Source: Chthoniobacterales bacterium | Lineage (GTDB): Bacteria > Verrucomicrobiota > Verrucomicrobiia > Chthoniobacterales > UBA10450 | Assembly (NCBI GenBank): GCA_013812515.1 | Contig: JACCTI010000007.1 | Location: forward strand, 1-8,049 | Length of the DNA stretch: 8,049 nt | Direction: 5' to 3' | Part shown: positions 1 to 5,768 of the stretch, piece after piece | Layout of the letters: each line of letters opens with the position of its first letter | Numbering within the stretch: position 1 is the stretch's first letter | Program-made: the position numbers and the translations under genes | The notes under the pieces: model-generated | Database searches by the model: none | What the model was told of the DNA's origin: nothing | What the model saw: the letters and a program-made list of their open reading frames with translations, nothing else

Positions 1-1
1 G

Positions 2-148
2 CTCCTTTGGCTTGTCTGGACGGTCTGGAGTATTGGCGCAGTTGTGATTTGGATAATCGCCACGATCAAGGCCTTCATGGGCGTTCGTTGGGACATCCCA
101 TACATCGGCTCGATGGCGCGCAGCCAAGTCCAGGGCGCATCAGTCTAG
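2..148 (+). CDS. C-terminal fragment of a small membrane protein (DUF4870/Tic20-like), cut by the window start
   Basis: An open frame enters from the left edge and ends at TAG (146-148), leaving 48 visible residues. They begin with a hydrophobic, Trp-rich stretch (LLWLVWTVWSIGAVVIWIIA) that reads as the last transmembrane helix. A short polar tail containing IKAFMGVRWDIPYIGSMA follows. A terminal helix, then I-K-A, a Gly, a basic/aromatic pair and a Pro-x-Ile-Gly turn is the usual ending of DUF4870/Tic20-like small membrane proteins, whose biochemical role is mostly unknown. The other forward frames lack this hydrophobic pattern. The start lies outside the window, so total length and helix number are unknown. 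It converges on holA. Family assignment is by resemblance of the tail only; a different small multi-pass protein is possible. Confidence 0.55.
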   Translation, partial: LLWLVWTVWSIGAVVIWIIATIKAFMGVRWDIPYIGSMARSQVQGASV

Positions 149-202
149 GCTGCTGGCAAAGCTGTCAGGCTCGTCTCTGCTAAATTTTAATGCTCGACGC
201 CG

Positions 203-331
203 GTCATCCCGAGGGCTGGCGAAGCCCGCCGAGGGAGCTCGCATCAGCCATGCAGTTCACGGTACTCTTCCGGAGACGTGATCCGATAGCCTGCGGGAGG
301 TCCGTCGCCGTCTCCGCTGGCTCAGGATGAC
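203..331. repeat. REP/MITE-like intergenic repeat with imperfect inverted arms
   Basis: The left end reads GTCATCCCGAG (203-213). The right end reads CTCAGGATGAC (321-331), whose reverse complement is GTCATCCTGAG, so the termini match at 10 of 11 positions in inverted orientation. Weaker similarity continues inward for about 40 nt on each side (roughly 203-242 against 293-331), with shared GCGAAG/GCGGAG and GAGGGA/GACGGA-like blocks. The left arm also holds a perfect 5-bp hairpin, GGGCT-ggcga-AGCCC (214-228). Ends of the GTCATCCTGAG type recur in intergenic repeats of many soil and environmental bacteria; that is recalled, not searched. It occupies most of the non-coding gap between the convergent DUF4870-like gene and holA. 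No transposase is present, so it would be non-autonomous. Confidence 0.6.
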
Positions 332-409
332 AGCGCTTTCCCAGTATGTAGGCGAATTCACAGAATGTGACAGCCTCCCCGTAAACTTTCCCTAAAGAAG
401 ACGCATCCC

Positions 410-1522
410 TCAGCCACAGGCCAGCAGCTTGACCACGATCTCGGTCAGAATCAGCTCATGATCCCGCTGGCTGCTGACAAGCTGGAGATTCGCCGCTAGG
501 CACGCTTCCATACCTGCGACTAACTGTGCTGTCGAGAAACGATGCGCGGACATGGCCGCGATTCCGAGTGGGTAGGCATTCAGCGAGCCGTCCTTCTTGC
601 GCGGCAGATGCTCGGTCGCGCTCGCGGGCAGTCGGTTCAGGGCAGAGATAAAGGAAAACGGCGCTGACGGCCGGGCGAGCTTATGCCGCTCCATTAGCTC
701 TTTCGCGAGGAGAAGATTCCGCACCGTCGGCAGGATCGCCACGAGCAGAATACCGATCGCAGTCTCGCCTTGATCAAGTAATCCCCTAACGAGTGATAAC
801 GCGCGGTCGAGATCGCAAGCCGCCAGGGCGTTCCCCAGTTCGAAAATCACTCCGGCCCGCGAGAGCGGCACGAGCATACGCACCTCGTCCGCCGTCACGC
901 GGCGTTCCGCGCCGACGTAGAGATCGATTTTCTCGAGCTCATTCTCGATCTGCCGTGTGTCGCCGCCAGTCAGCAGCACGAAAAGGTCGAGTGCTTCCTC
1001 CTGAAAGAGGAGCCCCCTTCTCGTGGCACGAGCACGCACGACCTCCGTAGCTTCCTCTTCCCAACCGCTGCGGCTCGCGTCCAGCTTGTCGATCACCTGC
1101 AGTTCCGCGCGTTTCGAAAGCGCCTTGTAGAACGAACGGCGTTTATCAACCTCGGTCGCGCTGACGAGGAAGGTGACGTCGGGCGCAAGGCCTGACTCAA
1201 GCGTGTCTCCGAGTTCCTCGAGCGCCGCCTGCACGCTGACGGACCGGCCAATCGCCGTGTCGCCGAGGCAGTTCGCATTCTTCAGCCAAACAAGCTTGCC
1301 GCCAAAGAAGGGCAGCGTCTGTAGTGCTTCGATTGCCGAACGCACCCGACCGGCGGATTGCTCCGCGTTATCTCCGCAACCGTCGATGATTTCCAGGCCG
1401 AAGTCCCCCGCGTCGGGCGGCGTCAACGTTGCCGCGAGCTCAGCGGCAGTGCGCTTCACTTCGCTCTCATCGGATCCCACGACCGCATAAGTCCTGGATG
1501 CGTTCGTGGCGTTTTTTTTCAT
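410..1522 (-). CDS. holA: DNA polymerase III subunit delta (HolA)
   Basis: The 370-residue product matches the clamp-loader delta subunit, the protein that opens the beta sliding clamp and, with delta-prime and the tau/gamma subunits, loads it on primed DNA. The N-terminus has the opening beta strand and acidic turn (YAVVGSDESEV, residues 12-22) seen where delta proteins enter their AAA+-like fold. Around residues 68-84 is the diagnostic LPFFGGKLVWLKNAN segment, which corresponds to the family's 'xxPFFGxKrlVxlxna'. Further on, a helical region with TGGDTRQIENELEKIDLY fits the lid/domain II segment, and the C-terminus is the helical collar domain. The length is close to the family norm (about 340-370). 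ATG is followed at once by a run of eight A. No clear Shine-Dalgarno sequence precedes it, and there is no alternative in-frame ATG upstream before a stop. It is divergent from the hydrolase gene and is not in an operon with a visible neighbour. Confidence 0.9.
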   Translation of the reverse strand: MKKNATNASRTYAVVGSDESEVKRTAAELAATLTPPDAGDFGLEIIDGCGDNAEQSAGRVRSAIEALQTLPFFGGKLVWLKNANCLGDTAIGRSVSVQAALEELGDTLESGLAPDVTFLVSATEVDKRRSFYKALSKRAELQVIDKLDASRSGWEEEATEVVRARATRRGLLFQEEALDLFVLLTGGDTRQIENELEKIDLYVGAERRVTADEVRMLVPLSRAGVIFELGNALAACDLDRALSLVRGLLDQGETAIGILLVAILPTVRNLLLAKELMERHKLARPSAPFSFISALNRLPASATEHLPRKKDGSLNAYPLGIAAMSAHRFSTAQLVAGMEACLAANLQLVSSQRDHELILTEIVVKLLACG

Positions 1523-1565
1523 CGGACGAAACGGGCAGCGCGCATCGTAGGCGTTTAATCACGGG

Positions 1566-3114
1566 GTGTCGAACACACGCCCGAGGCGTTGCGGTCGAGC
1601 GTTGAGCAAATTCCCCTTTTCACCAATGCAGTCCACACACTTAATGTGCGCAGTGTTTGGACGTTGCGTAACCGGATTGGTTTGGGTAACCAGCTGCGTT
1701 TTCCTGCTCGCTGCCTTCACTCCGCCAAAGGTCGCGCCGTGGGAGTCGAAGCCTTGCGCAATCGATGGTGTCGAAGGTGAAGTTCGCTGCGGGACTTACG
1801 AAGTTCTTGAAAACAGAGCGGACTCGAATGGTCGCCGTATTCCGTTGAAAATCGTGGTGCTTGCCGCGCGCGCGGCGGAACGGGAACCTGATCCACTTTT
1901 CATCCTGGCCGGCGGGCCGGGACAGGCTGCGACCGACAACGCGAAGTTCATTGCACGGACTTTCGCGCAGGTTCGAGCCCGTCGGGACATTGTCCTGGTC
2001 GATCAGCGCGGGACCGGCGGATCGAATCCACTGTCGTGTGATCTTTATGGTCGCAGTGCGCAGGATCACCTCCGCGATCTGCTTCCGCTGAGGGCGCTCC
2101 GGCAATGCGTTGCGCGGTGGCAGGAGCACGCCGATCTGCGGTTTTACACGTCCGTCCTTGCGATGGCTGACATCGACGAGGTTCGCGCAGCCCTTGGCTA
2201 TGAACGCATCAACCTTTTCGGGACATCATACGGAACCCGCACCGCACAGGTTTACATGCGGCAATTCCCGGATCGCGTCCGCGCTGTGATCTTGAAAGGC
2301 GTCACGCCCATCACCACGCCGCTGACCCTTCCAATGGCGCGTGACGCCCAACGTTCTTGGGATCTTCTTTGCGAAGATTGCGCCGCCGATCCGACCTGCC
2401 ACGCTGCGTTCCCGAATTTAAACGACGAGTTTGAAGCCGTCTTCGCGCGTCTTGAAAGGGAATCGAGGTCGACGGGAAAGGCGAAGTCGCGCATGTGAAA
2501 ATCACGCGGGCCGCCGTAGCCCCGACGATTCGCAGCTTGCTGCAATCCATCGATGGCAGCGCCGAACTGCCGCTCCTGATTCATCAGGCCTTCAACGGTG
2601 ACTACGCTCCGCTTGCGAAGCAGCGCTCTCGGTTCGCCGGACTTTCCCGAAAATTGTCAGCGTGGGAGTCTTCCTCGCGGTCAGCAGCTCCGAGGACGTG
2701 GCCGTGAGCGACGAAAAAGAGATTGCGCGCGCCTCCAGCGGGACTTTCCTGCGCGACGATTACTTCCGGCAACTTCAACGCGCGGCTGTACTGATGCCGC
2801 GGGCGGAAATGCCGGACGGCTATCACGGCCCGGTGAAGTCTGACGTTCCGACTTTGCTCATCTCCGGTTTTCTTGATCCAGCCACGCCGCCCAGCGCGGC
2901 GGAGGAGGTGGCGAGCCATCTCTCGCGAAGCCGGCATGTCGTCGCGCGGTATGGCAGTCATTCCTATGGCGGCATGGCGCCATGCGTTGACAACATTATG
3001 GCCGAATTCCTCGCACGCGGCTCCGTAGAAGGACTCGACACCGCGTGCACCGACCCCATTCGGCGCCCGCCGTTTGTCGTGAAGAAGGGTGAACCGGACT
3101 CGCTAAACCCGTGA
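1566..3114 (+). pseudogene. Exported alpha/beta-hydrolase with TAP-like C-terminus (tripeptidyl-aminopeptidase family), broken by two frameshifts
   Basis: The frames at 1566-2498, about 2456-2620 and about 2623-3114 join into one alpha/beta-hydrolase. The first piece holds a signal-peptide-like segment (GLVWVTSCVFLLAAF), the oxyanion loop GGPGQ (residues 116-120), VLVDQRGTGGSNPLSCDL and the nucleophile elbow GTSYG (Ser221, counted from the GTG at 1566). The last piece supplies the acid in GFLDPATPP (Asp438 after repair) and the probable catalytic His in GSHSYGG (His466). It then has a Cys and the FLARGS...C...RPPF ending typical of the TAP C-terminal domain. Restoring one A at about 2455-2457 (LEKGIEVDG) and one G at about 2623 (AKQALSVRRTF) gives one 516-residue frame with no stop. 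ATG at 1626 or 1644 fits the signal peptide better than the GTG at 1566. Members cleave peptides or esters outside the cytoplasm; the substrate here is unknown. The gene may be decayed or misread by sequencing. Its last 12 bp overlap uvrB. Confidence 0.85.
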
Positions 3115-5355
3115 CCCGCGCCGGCGCGGCGTGCCGCCGTGGCCGCTGCGCGAATATTTCACCGGCTTGCGTTTCGGTTCGATCTTGCTCAACCCAGTGC
3201 CGTTTTTCACCTCCATGATCTGGTCGCGCAGGAGCGCGGCGCGCTCGAACTCCAGATTGGCGGAGGCTTGTTGCATCTCCTCTTCAAGCTCGCGCAACAG
3301 CTCCGTCAGATTGAAGTCGCCGCCCGCTTCCTGCACAACCGACGCAGCGATTTCGCGACCACGTAAGATCGTGTGCAAGCTTTCCTGCACGGCGCGGCGG
3401 ACGGTCTGCGGAGTGATTCCGTGCTTCTCGTTATACTCCATCTGCTTTGTCCGGCGGTAATCGGAGATCGAAATTAACGCCTCCATGCTTTGCGTGACGA
3501 TGTCGGCAAAGAGCACGACCTCGCCGTTGATGTGGCGGGCCGCGCGTCCGGCGGTTTGAATCAGCGACGTTTGGCTACGCAGAAAACCTTCCTTGTCCGC
3601 ATCGAGGATGCAGACTAACGAGACTTCAGGCAGGTCAAGGCCTTCGCGGAGGAGATTGATTCCGACCAGAATGTCGAAATCACCCGCGCGTAAGGAGCGC
3701 AGAATCTCCACGCGTTCGATCGTGTCGATATCGCTGTGGAGGTAGCGCACCTTCAAACCGACGTCGCGCAGGTAATCGGACAGATCTTCCGCCGTGCGTT
3801 TCGTTAACGTCGTGACCAGCACGCGTTCCTGTTTTTCCACTCGGTGGCGGCAAAGCTCGATCGTCTCGTCGATCTGGTTCTTGAGCGGCTTGAGCGTGAT
3901 CTTCGGATCGAGCAAACCAGTCGGGCGGATAATCTGTTCAACGACGAGCGGCATGCCGGGCGTGTGGACATCGAATTCCTCCGGAGGCTGATCTGTGCGC
4001 GAAAGTAGCGCATGCGTCCCGCTGGCGTGGTTGTTAGGCCGCAAGCGGGACGCCTGCGCGACGTCTTCGCCGGCGACAAGCGCCGGTATAGATTCATCTT
4101 CGCCGATCCGCGCGCGCTTATGCGGAAAATATCCGGCGTTCCCGACAACGCTGTTCTGAATCTCGAACTCCGCGGGCGTGGCGCTGACGTACGCGAGCTG
4201 GTTCGCCATTCCCATGAACTCCTTGAAATTCAGCGGACGATTATCGAGCGCGCTCGGCAGCCGAAAACCGTACTCGACCAGCACCGTCTTGCGAGAACGA
4301 TCGCCTTCATACATCCCGCCGATCTGCGGAATGGTCGCGTGCGACTCGTCGATCACGAGTAGGTAATCCTTCGGGAAAAAGTCGAGCAAGGTGAACGGCT
4401 TTGAGCCCGGCATCCGACCGGAGAGATGGCGCGAATAGTTCTCGATGCCGTTGCAGAAACCCATTTCCTGCAACATTTCGAGATCGTATTCCGTCCGCAT
4501 TTTCAGCCGCTGCGCTTCCAGTAATCGGCTCTGGGATTCCAGCTCAACGATGCGGTGATCAAGCTCGTTCCGGATCGAGGCGAGCGCCCGGTTCAACTTG
4601 TCCGCTGGCGTAACGAACTGCTTTGCCGGATAAAACGTGATCACGCTGAGACCTTCGTGCGCGTGCCCGGTCAGCGGATCGAAGCGCGTGATCGCATCGA
4701 TCTCATCGCCGAAAAACTCGAGCCGGATCGCCTCCTCGTCCGCGGTCGCGGGATAAACTTCAACGACATCGCCGCGCACTCGGAACTTGCCGCGGGAGAA
4801 GTTCATGTCATTGCGCTCGTAGAGCATGTCGATCAGACGAGTGAGCACCGCTTCACGGGAGATCTGCTGTCCCTTCTTCACGGTCAGGAGCATGCGCAGG
4901 TAATCCTCGGGCGAGGTGACGCCGTAAATGCAGGAGACGCTCGCAACGACAATCGTGTCACGGCGGGAAAGCAATGCGCTGGTGGCAGAGAGCCGGAGCC
5001 GCTCGATCTCCTCGTTAATCGAGGAATCCTTCTCGATGTAGGTGTCGCTGCGTGGGATGTATGCCTCGGGCTGGTAGTAATCGAAGTAGCTCACGAAATA
5101 CTCGACCGCGTTGTGCGGAAAAAATTGCTTGAACTCGGAGTAGAGCTGCGCCGCGAGCGTTTTGTTGTGCGAGATGATAAGCGCCGGCCGATCCAACTCC
5201 TTGATTACGTTCGCCATTGTGAAGGTCTTGCCCGAACCGGTGACGCCGAGCAGCGTCTGATGCCGATTGCCTGTCCGGACGGATTTCAGCAGCTTGGCGA
5301 TGGCCTGCGCCTGATCGCCGCGTGGCTTGTAGTTTGATTCGAGGTCAAATGCCAT
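3103..5355 (-). CDS. uvrB: UvrABC excinuclease subunit B (UvrB), with an internal extra segment
   Basis: UvrB is the damage-verifying helicase-like core of bacterial nucleotide excision repair; it is loaded by UvrA and recruits the nuclease UvrC. Visible in order are Walker A GVTGSGKT (37-44), the beta-hairpin region YFDYYQPEAYIP (90-101), the DESH box (336-339) and motif III SATP (391-394). RPTGLLDP comes next, then VLVTTLTKRTAEDL, REGLDLPEVSLVCILDADKE and motif VI QTAGRAAR (600-607; usually QTIGRAAR). The C-terminal UVR motif that contacts UvrC and UvrA is at about 683-717 (ELEEEMQQASANLEFERAALLRDQI). At 750 residues it is longer than the usual 660-700. About 67 extra residues (403-469) sit between SATP and VEQIIRPTG, partly encoded by a DNA palindrome. 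All catalytic motifs remain, so the protein is probably functional. The ATG start fits the conserved MAFDLESNYKPRGDQ opening; no strong Shine-Dalgarno sequence precedes it. SATPAEFE replaces the more usual SATPGxYE. Confidence 0.97.
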   Translation of the reverse strand: MAFDLESNYKPRGDQAQAIAKLLKSVRTGNRHQTLLGVTGSGKTFTMANVIKELDRPALIISHNKTLAAQLYSEFKQFFPHNAVEYFVSYFDYYQPEAYIPRSDTYIEKDSSINEEIERLRLSATSALLSRRDTIVVASVSCIYGVTSPEDYLRMLLTVKKGQQISREAVLTRLIDMLYERNDMNFSRGKFRVRGDVVEVYPATADEEAIRLEFFGDEIDAITRFDPLTGHAHEGLSVITFYPAKQFVTPADKLNRALASIRNELDHRIVELESQSRLLEAQRLKMRTEYDLEMLQEMGFCNGIENYSRHLSGRMPGSKPFTLLDFFPKDYLLVIDESHATIPQIGGMYEGDRSRKTVLVEYGFRLPSALDNRPLNFKEFMGMANQLAYVSATPAEFEIQNSVVGNAGYFPHKRARIGEDESIPALVAGEDVAQASRLRPNNHASGTHALLSRTDQPPEEFDVHTPGMPLVVEQIIRPTGLLDPKITLKPLKNQIDETIELCRHRVEKQERVLVTTLTKRTAEDLSDYLRDVGLKVRYLHSDIDTIERVEILRSLRAGDFDILVGINLLREGLDLPEVSLVCILDADKEGFLRSQTSLIQTAGRAARHINGEVVLFADIVTQSMEALISISDYRRTKQMEYNEKHGITPQTVRRAVQESLHTILRGREIAASVVQEAGGDFNLTELLRELEEEMQQASANLEFERAALLRDQIMEVKNGTGLSKIEPKRKPVKYSRSGHGGTPRRRGSRV
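4005..4062. repeat. Palindromic repeat element lying in frame inside uvrB
   Basis: Two 21-nt arms, 4005-4025 and 4042-4062, are inverted copies that match at 18 of 21 positions, with a 16-nt loop between. The shared core on the + strand is GCGTCCCGCT in the left arm and its complement AGCGGGACGC in the right arm. Read in the uvrB direction it encodes residues 432-450 (VAQASRLRPNN then HASGTHAL), with no stop and no frame change. I recall similar GCAGGCGTCCCGC-type palindromes scattered through Verrucomicrobiota genomes, but could not search for other copies. Confidence 0.8.
4070..4086. repeat. Small perfect hairpin next to the uvrB palindrome
   Basis: CCGGCG (4070-4075) and CGCCGG (4081-4086) are perfect inverted copies around the 5-nt loop ACAAG. 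The hairpin lies 7 bp from the large palindrome, on its uvrB-upstream side, and is also within the extra segment of the protein. It may be part of the same mobile repeat or a chance product of GC-rich coding sequence. Confidence 0.4.
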
Positions 5356-5407
5356 TGCAGAAACGGTAGCACTTCAAGCGCGCTTTGCTCCGAGCCGTCA
5401 TATGCCA

Positions 5408-5457
5408 ATGACCATCGTGTCCAGCGACCGCGTCTCCACCGCTCGCTCGTTGTAGCG
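5408..5457 (+). repeat. Direct repeat copy 1
   Basis: This 50-nt stretch aligns with 5580-5630 with about eight differences including one single-base gap. The two share ATGACCA, CGTGTCC, GCGTCTC and TCGCTCGTTGTA blocks in the same order. Weaker similarity continues for another 30 to 40 nt downstream of both copies. Neither copy contains a gene. Confidence 0.65.
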
Positions 5458-5579
5458 CCTCCACAACCGCGCGCGCTCACTCTCTGCGCTCGATCGCCGC
5501 GGTCCAGTGTGCGACGCCGGTTACGTTCTCTCCGATTTCGGCGCGACTCGCGCATCAAAATAGACACGTCCCTGTGGCG

Positions 5580-5630
5580 ATGACCACCGTGTCCCGCGAA
5601 CTGCGTCTCAACGGTTCGCTCGTTGTACCG
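5580..5630 (+). repeat. Direct repeat copy 2
   Basis: This 51-nt partner of copy 1 starts 172 nt downstream of it, in the same orientation. It overlaps an imperfect hairpin at 5563-5593: GACACG pairs with CGTGTC and GTGG with CCAC around the loop CGATGA, with TCCCT bulged on the 5' side. Copy 1 lacks the outer stem. Confidence 0.65.
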
Positions 5631-5768
5631 TCGATGCTTGAGATGATCGCGGGCCTCAGTATTCTGTGCTGCGTAATCGAGCGCGCACATTAAGACTTCG
5701 CAAGGCGAGTGCTACCGCGTTTTCTCTAGCCACTTCGCCTCACCCCTAAGATCGAGCGAAAGCAACGC

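Larger units (their letters stand above)
3949..4149 (-). other. Lineage-specific insertion segment within uvrB (residues about 403-469)
   Basis: In E. coli and most UvrB proteins the SATPGxYE motif is followed within about ten residues by VVxQxxRPTGLLDP. Here the two are separated by about 67 additional residues, running from VVGNAGYFPHKR to EEFDVHTPGMP. The composition is mixed and polar (Asn, His, Gly, Pro, Arg) with no recognisable domain, consistent with a surface loop. The centre is encoded by the palindrome at 4005-4062. The flanking parts (GNAGYFPHKRARIGEDES and PPEEFDVHTPGMP) look like ordinary coding sequence, so the palindrome may have entered an older loop. The boundaries come from comparison with remembered UvrB sequences and are accurate to a few residues. 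Confidence 0.75.
5364..5717. repeat. Candidate non-autonomous element bounded by a 10-bp inverted repeat
   Basis: CGGTAGCACT at 5364-5373 recurs as its exact reverse complement AGTGCTACCG at 5708-5717, 354 bp apart end to end. Both ends have a short A/T-rich flank on the outside (AAA on the left, a T-run a few bases beyond the right end), but I see no clear target-site duplication. No transposase is encoded inside. It could be a MITE-like insertion or two related short repeats in opposite orientation. Confidence 0.4.
5356..5768. other. Divergent intergenic region between uvrB and the TPR gene, filled by repeats
   Basis: These 413 bp separate the start of uvrB (leftward) from the start of the TPR protein (rightward), so promoters for both genes should lie here. 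I cannot point to convincing -35/-10 boxes, a riboswitch or a terminator. The content is mainly repeat sequence: a 10-bp inverted pair at 5364-5373 and 5708-5717, and two diverged direct copies at 5408-5457 and 5580-5630. The open frame on the - strand across this region is Arg-rich, low in complexity and runs into uvrB; it does not look like a gene. Confidence 0.7.

Noticed and set aside
358..370. TCACA-GAA-TGTGA inverted repeat just downstream of holA, resembling a CRP half-site pair
   Set aside because: The half-sites are in the reverse order and the spacing is 3 instead of 6. It lies at the 3' end of holA, not in a promoter. A 5-bp match is easily due to chance.
1523..1625. Shared divergent promoter between holA and the hydrolase
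   Set aside because: The geometry requires promoters near here, but I could not find a convincing -35/-10 pair or Shine-Dalgarno sequence on either strand, so no site is annotated.
2451..2470. Programmed -1 ribosomal frameshifting as an explanation for the broken hydrolase
   Set aside because: There is no in-phase slippery heptamer at either break, and two separate -1 events would be needed in one gene that is normally uninterrupted.
2493..2707. Separate small gene starting at the GTG at 2495 within the hydrolase
   Set aside because: Its residues continue the alpha/beta-hydrolase once one base is restored, and its end (SRFAGLSRKLSAWESS) is out-of-frame noise after the second break. It is a fragment, not a gene.
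4555..5337. 260-residue open frame on the + strand opposite uvrB
   Set aside because: It is a shadow of uvrB on the opposite strand. The uvrB frame carries all the conserved motifs, and this one has none.
5286..5690. 134-residue open frame on the - strand upstream of and overlapping the uvrB start
   Set aside because: It is Arg-rich and low in complexity, overlaps the conserved uvrB N-terminus in another frame and is made of the intergenic repeats. There is no recognisable fold; it probably arises from GC-rich sequence lacking stops.
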